DNA from: Pseudomonadota bacterium
GTDB taxonomy: Bacteria > Pseudomonadota > Gammaproteobacteria > Steroidobacterales > Woeseiaceae
Length of the DNA stretch: 64,000 bases
Assembly (NCBI GenBank): GCA_027618995.1
Contig: JAQCGO010000003.1
Location: 62,001-126,000 of the forward strand
Reading direction: 5' to 3'
Below, one piece after another: positions 34,201 to 45,444 of this stretch (positions are counted from its first letter, which is position 1; every line of letters starts with the position of its first letter). A model generated the notes under the pieces. It was not told the DNA's origin, did not search any database, and was given only the letters and a program-made list of their open reading frames with translations. The translations under genes were made by a program, and so were the position numbers.

Positions 34201-34291
34201 GGAGAGATGGCTGAGAGGACGAAAGCGCTCCCCTGCTAAGGGAGTAAGGGCTAATACCCCTTCGAGGGTTCGAATCCCTCTCTCTCCACCA
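34201..34291 (+). tRNA. tRNA-Ser(GCU)
   Basis: GGAGAGA/TCTCTCC acceptor stem, long variable arm, CTGCTAA anticodon loop, GGTTCGAATCC, CCA encoded. Confidence 0.96.
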
Positions 34292-34313
34292 AAGATTTCA
34301 GCAACGAAAATAC

Positions 34314-34390
34314 GCGCCCGTAGCTCAGTTGGATAGAGTACCTGGCTACGAACCAGGCGGTCGGGAGTTCGAATCTCTCCGGGCGCGCCA
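34314..34390 (+). tRNA. tRNA-Arg(ACG)
   Basis: GCGCCCG/CGGGCGC acceptor stem, CTACGAA anticodon loop, GAGTTCGAATCTC, CCA encoded. Confidence 0.96.
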
Positions 34391-34398
34391 ATAAAATC

Positions 34399-34433
34399 AA
34401 AGGGTTACATCACTAGTGGTGTAACCCTTTTTC
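34399..34433 (+). terminator. Strong Rho-independent terminator after tRNA-Arg
   Basis: aaagggttacatcac ta gtggtgtaacccttttt, near-perfect 12-bp stem and T tract. Confidence 0.85.
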
Positions 34434-34558
34434 CTTTGGGTAGCACAGTGGGTAGCAATTCGCGCTGAAGTGGTCTTGTTTGGGTACTGACAAAACGCGC
34501 GCCGCTGTCGGCGGTAGAATGGCCGACTTTTCTATTTCAAATTTAGAGCCAGGTTTGC

Positions 34559-36565
34559 ATGAGTAGCTACACAATCGGCATCGACACCGGCGGTACATAC
34601 ACCGACGCGGCCATCGTCGACGCAAAAAGCCACACGGTGATCGCTTCCGCCAAGGCATTGACCACTAAGGGTGATTTGTCGCTCGGTGTCGGCGAAGCGC
34701 TGGAAAAAGTGCTGGCGGCGGTCGGCGATACGTTTGATCGCAACCGCATCTCGCTGGTTTCGCTCTCAACAACGCTGGCAACCAATGCCCTGGTGGAGGG
34801 GCACGGCTCATCGGTCGCTACATTTTTGATCGGCTTTGACGACGGCATGACGCGCCGGACGAAAATAGACAAGGCTGTGCCGAGTGCGCAGATCGTGCGC
34901 ATTGCCGGCGGGCATTTGTACACCGGCCAGGAACAGGCGCCGCTCGATATCGAAGCCATCAAGGCCGCGCTCGACGGCGCTGCCGGCAAGGCCGACGCCT
35001 ACGCGGTGGCATCGCACTATTCGGTGCGAAATCCTAACCACGAGCGCCGCGCGGCGGACATCATTCGGCAAAAAACCGGCTGCCCGGTGACCGCGTCCAC
35101 CGATCTGTCCGATGCGCTAAACGGCCCCCGCCGAGCGCTGACGGCTACTTTTAACGCCCGAATTATTTCCCTGATCGTCGCGCTCGTGAGCGCGGTACAC
35201 AGCAGCATGCGGCGACTCGGTATCGATGCGCAGATCATGATTGTCAAGGGCGACGGCTCGATTGCCACCGCGGAGTCGGTAATCGCCAAACCCATCGAAA
35301 CAATTCTCTCCGGCCCGGCCGCCAGCGTCATCGGTGCGCGTTTTCTGACCGCCAAGAACGACTTCATCATCGCCGATATCGGCGGCACAACGTCGGATGT
35401 CGCTATCGTAAGAAATGGCTGGCCGGCACTAAACGAACATGGCTCGGACGTCGGGGGATTCCGAACGATGGTGCATGCGATTGATATGCAAACGGTCGGT
35501 CTGGGCGGCGACAGCGAGGTCGATGTCGATTTTAAGGGCAACGTGTCGTTGCGCACCAACCGCGTGGTGCCGCTGGCGCTGGTGGCCCATCAATGGCCGC
35601 ACGTCCTTAGCGAACTGGTCTCGGCCCTGGGCCAAACCGGCGGAATGCGCGAGGCGACCAACTACATCCTGTTTCCCCAAGGCGCCTCGGCCGGGGTGTT
35701 TCCTGACGATCTGAGCGCTGCCGATCGCGCCTTTCTGGACCGTCTCAACACCGATAAACCAACCCTCTACGGCGACGTAGTGTCTGGCGCGGCGGATCGC
35801 TCGCGGGTACCCCGGCTGGTCGATCGCGGCATCATCCAGGTGTCCGGATTTACCCCGAGCGACGCTGCCCATGTCCTGGGTTTGCAGTCGCAATGGTCAG
35901 AAAAAGGTGCACGCCTCGCCTGCGAGTTGATGGGCCGTGCCAGTGGCAAGATAGAAGGCGCCCGGGTTGAGTCGGACGTAGCCGCGTTCGCCCGCGACGT
36001 TCACGATGCGGTCGCGGCAAAAAGTGCAAGGCTGCTGCTGGAGCGCTTGTCCGGAAAAGTGTTTGCAAAGGATGATCCGATCGTCAATGCGGTGGTCAAC
36101 AACCAACACCGCGTCGGCGATATGAAAATCAGCCTGACACCGGATATTGCGATTGTCGCGGTTGGCGGGCCGGCGGCGGTATTTTATCCGGAGGTTGGCA
36201 GGCGGCTCGGTACCGAGGTCATAATTCCGCCGGGCAGTGAAGTGGCAAACGCCATCGGTGCGGCAATCGGCATGATCAAGGTGCGCGCCGTGGTGGAAAT
36301 CACCAGCAGCGAAGCAGGCGGTTATCTGATTCACCATCTGGGCGAGCCGGAGCTTTGTGAATCCGGTCCCAAAGCAATCGAGCGTGCGCGTGAATTGGCT
36401 CGCGATACCGCACAAAACGAATCCAAAATTATGGGCGGTCACGAGGTAGATATCGATGTGACTGTGGACCGCGTCGATATTCCGGGGCTCGGAGAGGAAA
36501 TCAGCCTGGTGGCGGCGACGGTTACCGCGGAGGTGGTCAGCGCTCCGGAGGGTACTGCCAGGTAA
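34559..36565 (+). CDS. Hydantoinase/oxoprolinase family protein (HyuA-like)
   Basis: IGIDTGGTYTDAAIVDA, LSTTLATNALVEG, IADIGGTTSDVAIV. Confidence 0.92.
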   Translation: MSSYTIGIDTGGTYTDAAIVDAKSHTVIASAKALTTKGDLSLGVGEALEKVLAAVGDTFDRNRISLVSLSTTLATNALVEGHGSSVATFLIGFDDGMTRRTKIDKAVPSAQIVRIAGGHLYTGQEQAPLDIEAIKAALDGAAGKADAYAVASHYSVRNPNHERRAADIIRQKTGCPVTASTDLSDALNGPRRALTATFNARIISLIVALVSAVHSSMRRLGIDAQIMIVKGDGSIATAESVIAKPIETILSGPAASVIGARFLTAKNDFIIADIGGTTSDVAIVRNGWPALNEHGSDVGGFRTMVHAIDMQTVGLGGDSEVDVDFKGNVSLRTNRVVPLALVAHQWPHVLSELVSALGQTGGMREATNYILFPQGASAGVFPDDLSAADRAFLDRLNTDKPTLYGDVVSGAADRSRVPRLVDRGIIQVSGFTPSDAAHVLGLQSQWSEKGARLACELMGRASGKIEGARVESDVAAFARDVHDAVAAKSARLLLERLSGKVFAKDDPIVNAVVNNQHRVGDMKISLTPDIAIVAVGGPAAVFYPEVGRRLGTEVIIPPGSEVANAIGAAIGMIKVRAVVEITSSEAGGYLIHHLGEPELCESGPKAIERARELARDTAQNESKIMGGHEVDIDVTVDRVDIPGLGEEISLVAATVTAEVVSAPEGTAR

Positions 36566-36721
36566 ACTGCAGCTTATCGATAATTTGCAGTATCTTCGAA
36601 AAAAATGAATAAAAAAGACTTGCACTGCATTCGCGGCAAAGTCACGCGAGCTTCAATCGGCGCGGCCGCCTGTGCTATCTTGCGTCCGCTGTATAGCCCT
36701 GAATTCCTTTGAGTTTGCCCA

Positions 36722-37618
36722 ATGAACCTGACCCACCTTGAACGCCTGGAAGCGGAAAGCATTCAGATCATGTGGGAGGTCGTCGCAGAGACGCAAAACC
36801 CCGTCATGCTGTATTCCGTGGGTAAGGATTCTGCCGTCATGTTGCACCTGGCGAGGAAGGCCTTCTTTCCCGCTGTGCCGCCATTCCCACTGTTGCACGT
36901 CGACACGACCTGGAAGTTTCAGAACATGTATGCGTTGCGTGACAAGGCCGCCAAAGCGGCGGGCATGAAGCTGCTCGTTTATCAAAACCCCGAGGCGCTC
37001 GAGCGCGGCATCAACCCCTTCGATCATGGTTCGCTACACACCGACATCTGGAAGACCGAGGGCCTGAAGAAAGCGCTGGATCTTTACGAATTCGATGCCG
37101 CGATGGGCGGCGCGCGGCGCGACGAGGAAAAAAGTCGCGCGAAGGAGCGCGTATTTTCGTTCCGTAGCAACAAGCATCGTTGGGATGCCAAGAATCAGCG
37201 GCCCGAACTGTGGAAGCTTTACAACGCCCGCAAGGCTAAGGGCGAGAGCATCCGTATGTTTCCGTTATCAAACTGGACCGAGCTCGATATCTGGCAGTAC
37301 ATCCACCTGGAGAAAATCGAGATCGTGCCGCTGTACCTCGCGGCTGAGCGTCCAACCGTGGAGCGCGACGGCCTGTTGATCATGGTCGATGACGATCGTT
37401 TTCCGCTCAAGAAGGGCGAAAAGCCAAAGTTGCGTTCAATTCGCTTTCGCACCCTGGGTTGCTATCCCTTGACCGGCGCCGTTGAGAGCAAGGCGACGAC
37501 GCTCACTGAAGTGATCCAGGAGATGTTGCTGACCACGACCTCAGAGCGCCAGGGGCGTGCTATCGACCACGACGCCGCGGCGTCGATGGAAAAGAAAAAG
37601 CAGGAAGGGTATTTCTGA
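36722..37618 (+). CDS. cysD: Sulfate adenylyltransferase subunit 2
   Basis: [36 protein letters not shown]. Confidence 0.98.
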   Translation: MNLTHLERLEAESIQIMWEVVAETQNPVMLYSVGKDSAVMLHLARKAFFPAVPPFPLLHVDTTWKFQNMYALRDKAAKAAGMKLLVYQNPEALERGINPFDHGSLHTDIWKTEGLKKALDLYEFDAAMGGARRDEEKSRAKERVFSFRSNKHRWDAKNQRPELWKLYNARKAKGESIRMFPLSNWTELDIWQYIHLEKIEIVPLYLAAERPTVERDGLLIMVDDDRFPLKKGEKPKLRSIRFRTLGCYPLTGAVESKATTLTEVIQEMLLTTTSERQGRAIDHDAAASMEKKKQEGYF

Positions 37619-39540
37619 TGAGCAGTAAGGAACAGAAATACAAAGCGGATGCGCTGATCGCCGCAGACATCGACGCTTACCTCGAGACTCACCAGCACAA
37701 GTCGATGTTGCGCTTCATCACCTGTGGCTCCGTCGACGACGGCAAGTCGACACTGATCGGCCGGCTGTTGTACGACTCGAAAATGATTTTCGAAGATCAG
37801 CTCGCTGCACTTGAAGCGGACAGCAAGAAGGTCGGCACGCAAGGGCAAAACATCGATTTCGCGCTGCTGGTCGACGGACTCGCGGCCGAGCGCGAGCAGG
37901 GCATAACGATCGATGTCGCGTATCGATTTTTTGCCACTGAGAAGCGCAAGTTCATCGTCGCCGATACGCCCGGGCATGAGCAGTACACGCGCAACATGGT
38001 TACCGGCGCGTCCACGGCGGATCTTGCGGTTCTGCTGATCGACGCGCGACAGGGGGTGCTTACACAGACGCGCCGCCACAGCTACCTGGCGCACCTGGTC
38101 GGCATCAAACACATCGTTCTGGCTGTCAACAAGATGGACCTGGTCGCTTACGAGCAGAGCCGGTTTGATCAGATCGTCGCGGACTACACGAGTTTTGCGA
38201 AAAGTATCGGTATTGACGCGTTTACGGCGATTCCGATTTCAGGGCTGGCGGGCGACAACATCACGCAGAGCTCCGGCAACACGCCCTGGTACAAGGGCCC
38301 GCCGTTGCTCGAGTATCTTGAAAATGTTGAGCTAAACGTCACGCGGGATCAGGACAAGCCGTTCCGCATGGCCGTGCAATGGGTCAACCGGCCCAATCTC
38401 GACTTCCGCGGCTTCAGCGGGCAGATCGCGACCGGCACCGCCAAGCCGGGCGACAAGGTTCGGGTTGTGCCTTCCGGCAAGACCTCGACGATCAAACGCA
38501 TCGTGACCATGCATGGCGATCTGGCGGAGGCGGTGGCCGGGCAGTCTGTGACCTTCACGCTGGCCGACGAAATTGATTGTTCACGCGGCGATGTGCTCGC
38601 GGCCGCGGATGACCCGCCGGAGGTTGCCGACCAGTTTGAAGCGACTATAGTCTGGATGGCGGAAGAGCCCCTGCTGCCGGGTCGCAGCTATTGGCTGAAA
38701 CTCGGTACGCAGACGGTATCTGCACATGTGCAGCAACCGAAGTACCAGGTCAACATCAACAACCTGGAACATCTGGCGATCAAGACGCTGAAGCTCAACA
38801 GTATCGGTGTGGCTGAAGTCGCGACCGACAAACCGATAGTCTTTGAGCCCTACGCGATCAATCGTGAGATGGGCGGCTTCATCCTTATCGACAAAATGTC
38901 GAACGCCACCATCGCGGCAGGCATGTTGCATTTCAGTCTGCGACGCGCGAAGAACGTACATTGGCAGGTCATAGACGTTGACCGCGATGCACACAGTCGC
39001 CTCAAGAATCAGAAACCGTTTGTGCTCTGGTTCACCGGCTTGTCCGGATCTGGTAAATCAACCATTGCCAACGAAGTGGAAAAACGGCTGCACATCATGA
39101 ACCGGCACACCTTCCTGCTCGATGGTGACAACGTTCGGCATGGATTGAACCGGGATCTTGGTTTTACCGATGCGGATCGCGTCGAAAACATTCGACGCAT
39201 TGGTGAAGTCGCCAAACTCATGACCGATGCCGGACTGATCGTCCTGACCGCATTCATCTCGCCGTTTCGCGCCGAGCGCCAGATGGTGCGCTCCATGCTG
39301 CCGGAGGGTGAGTTCATCGAGGTGTTTGTCGAAACGCCGCTCGCAGTCGCAGAGCAGCGTGATGTGAAGGGCCTGTACAAGAAGGCCAGAGCCGGCCAAC
39401 TGAAAAACTTTACCGGTATCGACAGCCCCTACGAAGAACCGTTGAATGCCGAGATCCGGGTCAATACGACGGAAAAGAGCGCCAAAGAGGCGGCGCAATA
39501 TATCGTCGACTGGCTGTTCGACCTGAACGACTCCCACTAG
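37618..39540 (+). CDS. cysNC: Fused sulfate adenylyltransferase subunit 1 / adenylylsulfate kinase (CysN-CysC)
   Basis: GTPase motifs [16 protein letters not shown] and [13 protein letters not shown]-terminal APS kinase [18 protein letters not shown] and [16 protein letters not shown]. Confidence 0.97.
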   Translation: MSSKEQKYKADALIAADIDAYLETHQHKSMLRFITCGSVDDGKSTLIGRLLYDSKMIFEDQLAALEADSKKVGTQGQNIDFALLVDGLAAEREQGITIDVAYRFFATEKRKFIVADTPGHEQYTRNMVTGASTADLAVLLIDARQGVLTQTRRHSYLAHLVGIKHIVLAVNKMDLVAYEQSRFDQIVADYTSFAKSIGIDAFTAIPISGLAGDNITQSSGNTPWYKGPPLLEYLENVELNVTRDQDKPFRMAVQWVNRPNLDFRGFSGQIATGTAKPGDKVRVVPSGKTSTIKRIVTMHGDLAEAVAGQSVTFTLADEIDCSRGDVLAAADDPPEVADQFEATIVWMAEEPLLPGRSYWLKLGTQTVSAHVQQPKYQVNINNLEHLAIKTLKLNSIGVAEVATDKPIVFEPYAINREMGGFILIDKMSNATIAAGMLHFSLRRAKNVHWQVIDVDRDAHSRLKNQKPFVLWFTGLSGSGKSTIANEVEKRLHIMNRHTFLLDGDNVRHGLNRDLGFTDADRVENIRRIGEVAKLMTDAGLIVLTAFISPFRAERQMVRSMLPEGEFIEVFVETPLAVAEQRDVKGLYKKARAGQLKNFTGIDSPYEEPLNAEIRVNTTEKSAKEAAQYIVDWLFDLNDSH

Positions 39541-39836
39541 CCGCCTGAAATTGCCCCGATGATCATGAAGGCCTGGTCGCCATTCGCGATCGATCCTGGC
39601 AATTCTGCATCCGGTGATTCGTGCGACACATCTCTGCCTGCGGCAAAAAAACGCACACGTGGTCGACGCTTTAGCGTTACGTGCTCACGCACGGTGCCGC
39701 TCAGCATCGGATAGCGTGACTCCAGCGCATCCAGAATGCTGCGTTGCGTCAGCGGTCCGCGCACCTCGACCGAAACCTCGCGACCACAATTCGCGAGCGT
39801 CTGCAGGTGATGCGGCAGCGTGATGCGAATCATCAA
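39537..39836 (-). CDS. MoaD/ThiS-family ubiquitin-like protein with C-terminal GG
   Basis: 99 aa beta-grasp-like protein ending [13 protein letters not shown]; start overlaps the BNR gene stop. Confidence 0.82.
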   Translation of the reverse strand: MMIRITLPHHLQTLANCGREVSVEVRGPLTQRSILDALESRYPMLSGTVREHVTLKRRPRVRFFAAGRDVSHESPDAELPGSIANGDQAFMIIGAISGG

Positions 39837-41014
39837 ATTGTTTGCACCTCAACCGACAGCACAGCCGGCAGGTCGCGAACGATCGCCGTCCAGTGGTAGC
39901 CGTCGTCGCTGGACGCGTAGACCTGGCCGCCCGCGGTGCCGAAATAGATGCCGCAGGGTTGGGCCTTGTCGACGGCCATCGCGTCACGCAGGACGTTGAC
40001 ATAGCAATGTTCCTGCGGCAGTCTGTTCGTCAATGCTTCCCATTTTTCACCGCCCGTGCGACTCCGGTAAACACGCAGTTTGCCCTCGGGCGGGTAGTGC
40101 AGCGAGTCGCTCAATATGGGTACGACATAAATCGTGTCCGGGTCGTGTGAGTGTATGGCGACCGGAAAACCGAAATCGCTCGGCAGATTGCCACTGACCT
40201 CACGCCAGGTATCGCCACCGTCATCGCTGCGCATAACGTCCCAGTGCTTTTGCATGTACAGCGTGTTCGGATTGGCCGCATGAATGGCGATGCAGTGCAC
40301 ATAGTGACCGACTTCGGCAGTCGGGTCTGGAATGTGCTCCGAGCGCAAACCCTGGTTGATCGGCTTCCATGTGATGCCGCTATCATCCGAGCGGAACGCA
40401 CCTGCAGCGGAAATCGCGCAAAAGATGCGATCCTTGTTGCCTGGGTCCAGCGCGATCGTATGCAGGCACATGCCGCCGGCCCCGGGTGACCAGTTTGGTC
40501 CCGACTCATGGCCGCGCAAGCCCGCCAGCTCGTGTCAGCTGACGCCGCCATCCGTGGTGCGGAACAACGCGGCATCTTCAACGCTGGCATAACAGGTGTC
40601 CGGATCATCGTGCGATGGTTCGAGACGCCAGACACGCGCAAATTCCCACGGGTGCTGGGTGCCGTCATACCACTGGTGCGTCGTCAGCGGTTTGCCGGTT
40701 TTTTCGGACGTGTCATAGACGAACTTGTTGCTCTCGCCTTGCGGTATGCCCCCTGCAGCCTGTTCGGATTTGCCGTCCGAGCCGGGCTGCGACCAGGTCT
40801 TGCCGCCATCATCCGAACGCTGGATGATTTGCCCAAACCAGCTCGACGTCTGTGAAGCGTAGAGGCGATCCGGATCCGCCGGCGATCCGTTGATGTGGTA
40901 AATCTCCCAGCCAGCGAAATGCGGTCCGTCGACTTTCCATTTTTTTCGCTTGCTGTTGGAAGTAAGAATGAATGCGCCTTTGCGAGTGCCAACCAGTACA
41001 CGAATAGCGGCCAC
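39833..41014 (-). pseudogene. WD40/YVTN/BNR-like beta-propeller (exo-sialidase-like), interrupted by an in-frame TGA
   Basis: Asp-box/BNR repeats [76 protein letters not shown] at 40535-40537, same frame both sides. Confidence 0.85.
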
Positions 41015-41029
41015 AGTTTTTTTCCTTCT

Positions 41030-42127
41030 CTACGAACCTACATATTTTGCGAATACACTGCGCGCCACGCTGGCATCATTAGTGCCCTTGATAATGGCGC
41101 GCCCGTCATTGAATAAGGTGAGCTCGAACCTCTGACCATTATCGGTCAATTCGGTTCGCAGCATGAACTCGTTGCTGTTGACCGCGCCCTGCTTTCTGAG
41201 ACGAGTAGCCAGTGCATCGAGGTCGATACCGCCAGCCTGCTGGCGATGTCGCAACTGGACCGCGTTGCGCCCACAGAGCGTATCGGCACTCGAACCCGCG
41301 ACGCCATCGAGATACTCGTATTGCTGCCGCTTGCAGCAGGGGCAGTTGCCGCTCTCCCGGGCATCACTCACTTTGAGCTGCAAAATTTCGCTCGCCCAAA
41401 GATCGAGAGTCAGCAATGTGCGGCTGACGCGAGCATAATTACCGGTCAGGATCTTCAGTGCTTCGGCAACCTGCAGATTAGCGATAACGCCAACCGCCGG
41501 CCCAATGACACCCACCGTGTCGCAGGTGGCGCTGCTGCCGGGCGGCGGCGCTTCCTCGAACAGACAACGAAAACAGGGCGTTGCGAAGTTGTCCGGCTGC
41601 TCCCAGGCGGAGCTTTGCTTTGCCGTGTGCGGCAGAACCGGCATCGTCATGCCGGTCGTGCCCACGGCGGCCCCGTAGATGTACGGCCGGCCGCTTTTCA
41701 CGGCAAGATCATTGACGAGATATCGGGCCTCGATGTTGTCGAGTCCGTCGACGAACAGGTCGACGCCCGCGGCGTAGCGTTCAATATTGCCGTAGTTGAT
41801 GTCGTCAACGATCGCCGTGACCCGGATTTCTGCGTTGATGCTGGCGATTCGTCTCCTGGCGGCCTCTGCCTTCGGAATTCCTTCCTCGACATCGCGTTCG
41901 TCAAACAGCACCTGCCGTTGCAGGTTGGACAGTTCTATGTAATCGCGATCAGCGATGATGAGATGCCCAACACCAGCTCGTGCCAGCAGGTCGGCGACCA
42001 CGCATCCCAGCGCGCCACATCCCAAGATCATCACCGTTGACTCGAGCAGCCGCCGTTGCCCGCCTTCGCCAATGCCGGCAAGCAGCATTTGCCGTTGATA
42101 GCGTTCCAGGTCGTGGTTCATCGGCAA
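41030..42127 (-). CDS. ThiF/MoeB/HesA-family E1-like adenylyltransferase with C-terminal extension
   Basis: ILGCGALGCVVADLLARAGVG, SNLQRQVLFDERDVG-like motif, zinc Cys pairs CFRC/CPCC, TCDTVGVIGP catalytic Cys region. Confidence 0.9.
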   Translation of the reverse strand: MPMNHDLERYQRQMLLAGIGEGGQRRLLESTVMILGCGALGCVVADLLARAGVGHLIIADRDYIELSNLQRQVLFDERDVEEGIPKAEAARRRIASINAEIRVTAIVDDINYGNIERYAAGVDLFVDGLDNIEARYLVNDLAVKSGRPYIYGAAVGTTGMTMPVLPHTAKQSSAWEQPDNFATPCFRCLFEEAPPPGSSATCDTVGVIGPAVGVIANLQVAEALKILTGNYARVSRTLLTLDLWASEILQLKVSDARESGNCPCCKRQQYEYLDGVAGSSADTLCGRNAVQLRHRQQAGGIDLDALATRLRKQGAVNSNEFMLRTELTDNGQRFELTLFNDGRAIIKGTNDASVARSVFAKYVGS

Positions 42128-42188
42128 GACATTATCACGATCCGCATTCCATGGTTTAATGCGCGTTCTGAATCAGGAACGTACCGGC

Positions 42189-43475
42189 ATGAATAGCACC
42201 AGCGACACGACCTGGAGTACCGAAGACGTGGCTGATCACTATCGCATCGCCGCGTGGAGCGACGATTTCTTTGCCGTTAATGTCGCCGGCAACATGGCCG
42301 TGCAGCCCCTGGACGATAATTCACTGAGCATTGACATCATGGATGTGGTTGCGGAGCTGCGCAGTCGCGACGTTCGCTTTCCCGTGCTGCTGCGTTTTCA
42401 GGACGTATTGCGTGCGCGTGTGCGGCGGCTCAACCACGCCTTCGCAGATGCGATTCGCGACGCTGGTTACAAAAACGTCTACCAGGCAGTCTACCCAATC
42501 AAGGTTAATCAGCAGCACGAAGTGGTCGAGGAAGTCCTGGATGCGGGCAAGCCATTCAATCTGGGCCTGGAGTGCGGCTCCAAGGCCGAGCTGGTTGCGA
42601 CCGTGGCGTATCTGGAATCCGACGATACTCTGCTGATCTGCAACGGCGTAAAGGACCAGTCGATGCTGGCATTGATTTTGTCGAGCCAGCGACTCGGCAA
42701 AAACGTCATTCCGGTGATGGAGAAATTCACTGAATTTGAAGACCTGATCGCGCTGGCGGATGCGGTTGGCGCGACAACGCAATTCGGTGCGCGTATTCGT
42801 CTGCGGACCGCGGGTGCCGGCAAGTGGGCGGACTCGGGCGGCTATCATTCAAAATTTGGTATCTCGCTGCCGGAGCTGATGCGGATTGTCGCTGCGCTGC
42901 AAGCCAGTAAGGCCAAACACAAACTGGCGTTGTTGCATTTTCACCTGGGCAGCCAGATATCGCACATCAACCAGCTGAAGCAGGCGGCCAAGGAGTTGGC
43001 GCAGATCTATGCGGAGCTGATCATTCTTGGGCTGCCCATTCGTTACATCGATATCGGTGGCGGTCTCGGCGTGAATTACACGGGCGCGTTTGAGGAAGGT
43101 AGCATTCAATACAGTCAACGGGAATACGCCAATGCCGTCGTGTACTCGATCATGGATGTGTGTGATGCGCGCGGTGTGCCGCATCCAATTCTGATCTCGG
43201 AAAGCGGACGGGCCATGACGGCGCATCACTCAGTGCTCGTGGTGGAGACTCTCGGTGCATTCCGTAAAGATAATGCCGACAACGAGCATGGGTTGCCGTC
43301 AGACTCGCATCGCATCGTGCAAAACCTGAGTGAGATTTTGCGGCGCCTGCGCGAAGCTGCGTATGGGAAACTCGACGTCGATGAGTTGATAGAGGCTTAT
43401 CACGACGTCGCCGACATTCACCAGGAAGCAACAACCTTGTTCGCGATGGGCTATTTTCCTTTGCAGCAGAACTCG
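42189..43475 (+). pseudogene. speA: Biosynthetic arginine decarboxylase, 3' part missing
   Basis: YKNVYQAVYPIKVNQQHEVVEEVLDAG, RYIDIGGGLGVNYTG, SESGRAMTAHHSVLV; homology appears to stop near DIHQEATTLFAMGY about 430 aa in, where a full-length enzyme would be about 630 aa. Confidence 0.85.
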
Positions 43476-44531
43476 TTGGTGGAGTTATCAAAACGATCCA
43501 AGCGACTACGCGGTGCAGGGCTTTCCCTTTGGTGGCGAAGCCGGGCCGTTCGACGAAGGATTTGCGATCGGCGAGGCCGAGATCAATATCAGTGCGAACG
43601 TCGATGACAAATTCACCGCATGGCTGACGGCCCCGCTCGTCGTTGAAGACGGCGAGTCGGGCATAGAACTTGAAGAGGCCTGGATTGCGACCCTGGCTTT
43701 GCCGGTCGGACTGGCGGCGCGCTTTGGTCGCTTTTTCTCCGCTATCGGTTACCTCAACGGCAAACACGCGCACAGCTGGGATTTCGCGGATCAGCCATTG
43801 CCGTACCAGGCATTTCTGGGCGATCAGTTCCTCGATGACGGGGTGCAGCTGCGCTGGGTTGCGCCGACCGACCTCTATGTCGAAGTCGGTACCGAGGTGT
43901 TTCGTGGCAGTCGCTACCCGGCGTCCGGCGCGGCTGATTCGGGCTATGGAGCGAACAGCTTGTTCGTCAATATCGGCGGCGATGCTGGCAGTAACTCGAG
44001 CTGGCTCGCGGGTCTTTCGCACCTCAGTGCGACGAGCATTGACCGCGAATCCGGCGATGAAGACAACCCTTTGTTGTTCAGCGGCGATTCGGACACGACG
44101 ATTGCGCACTTCGTCTGGAAGTGGGCGCCGAACGGCAACTGGAAGCAGCGCAATCTCGCGATCCAGGGCGAAGCAATGTGGCGCAGCGAAGATGGTGACT
44201 ACACGCTGCCCGGCGGGCCCCGCTGACCTACGACAGCGAGCAACAAGGCTGGTACCTGCAGGCGGTCTATCAACCGTTTCCGCGCTGGCGCTTCGGCACG
44301 CGCGTTGACGGCCTCGCAATGGATCCGGTCGATTCCGTATTCGCCGGCAGTGCGCTGGCCGCGCCGGACGATGATCCGCTGCGCTTCAGCCTGATGACCG
44401 ACTGGTCGAATAGCGAGTTCAGCCGCCTGCGCCTGCAATACACGCGTGACGAGGCAGGCCCGAGCGACGACAGTCAATGGGGATTGCAGTACATCCTCAG
44501 CATCGGCGCCCATGGCGGACACAGTTTCTAG
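43475..44531 (+). pseudogene. Zinc-locus outer membrane porin-like protein, 5' part missing and frameshifted near 44209-44222
   Basis: Frame reads RWWSYQNDPSDYAVQGFPFGGEAGPFDEGFAIGEAEINISANVDDKFTAWLTAPLVVEDG; frame changes at cccggcgggccccgc, continuing as PLTYDSEQQGWYLQAVYQPFPRWRFGTRVD..QYILSIGAHGGHSF*. Confidence 0.75.
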
Positions 44532-44547
44532 GATTCGGTGACAGACG

Positions 44548-45444
44548 ATGAACTCGACAAGAATTGCGTTGCTCGCCATGCTGCTGCCGATTGCCGCGGA
44601 GGCCGATATCAGCGTCTTTGCCTGCGAACCCGAGTGGGCGGCTCTGGCGACCGAGATTGGTGGGGCCAAGGTCACCACGTATAGCGCGACCAACGCATTA
44701 CAGGACCCGCATTACATACAGGCCCGGCCCAGCTTGATAGCAAAGTTACGCACGGCGGACCTCGTCATTTGCAGTGGGGCAGACCTCGAGATCGGCTGGT
44801 TGCCCATGTTGTTGCAGAAGGCCAATAACTGGACAGTCATGCCAGGGTCATCGGGATTCCTCGAGGCCAGCAGCATGGTCGAGCGCGTCGACGCGACCGC
44901 GAATGTCGACCGGGCGAGTGGTGACATCCATCCGATGGGTAATCCGCATGTGCAGACGAATCCGCACAACATCGCGGCGATTGCCATAGTACTGGCCGAC
45001 CGCATGCGTGAGCTTGATGTGGCGAACGCTGCGATCTATGCCGCCGGGCTTGCCGAATTTCAATCGCGTTGGGCGGCCGCTATTCTGCAACGGGAATCGC
45101 GGGCTTCCGGTCTGAAGGGCAAGCAGGTCATTACGCATCACAAATCGTGGGTCTACCTGGAACGTTGGCTGGGTCTCGTCGAAGTCGCGAACCTCGAGGA
45201 AATTCCTGGCCTGCCGCCGACCGCGGGTCACCTGGGCAGACTCGTAGCGCGATTCGAGAATGGCGGTGCGGATGTCATTATCCGGTCGCCGTACCAGGAT
45301 GATCGCGCGTCCGAGTGGCTGGCGGAGCGTACCGGGATCACGGCCATCGTATTGCCGTTGACGGTGGGTGGAACAGACGAGGCGACCGACCTGTTCCAGT
45401 TGTTTGACGACATTATTGAACGATTACTGGGAGCAACGTTGTGA
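44548..45444 (+). CDS. Zinc/metal ABC transporter substrate-binding protein (ZnuA-like)
   Basis: Signal peptide, VFACEPEWAALATEIGG, GNPHVQTNPHNIAAIA, ITHHKSWVYLERWLGL. Confidence 0.9.
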   Translation: MNSTRIALLAMLLPIAAEADISVFACEPEWAALATEIGGAKVTTYSATNALQDPHYIQARPSLIAKLRTADLVICSGADLEIGWLPMLLQKANNWTVMPGSSGFLEASSMVERVDATANVDRASGDIHPMGNPHVQTNPHNIAAIAIVLADRMRELDVANAAIYAAGLAEFQSRWAAAILQRESRASGLKGKQVITHHKSWVYLERWLGLVEVANLEEIPGLPPTAGHLGRLVARFENGGADVIIRSPYQDDRASEWLAERTGITAIVLPLTVGGTDEATDLFQLFDDIIERLLGATL

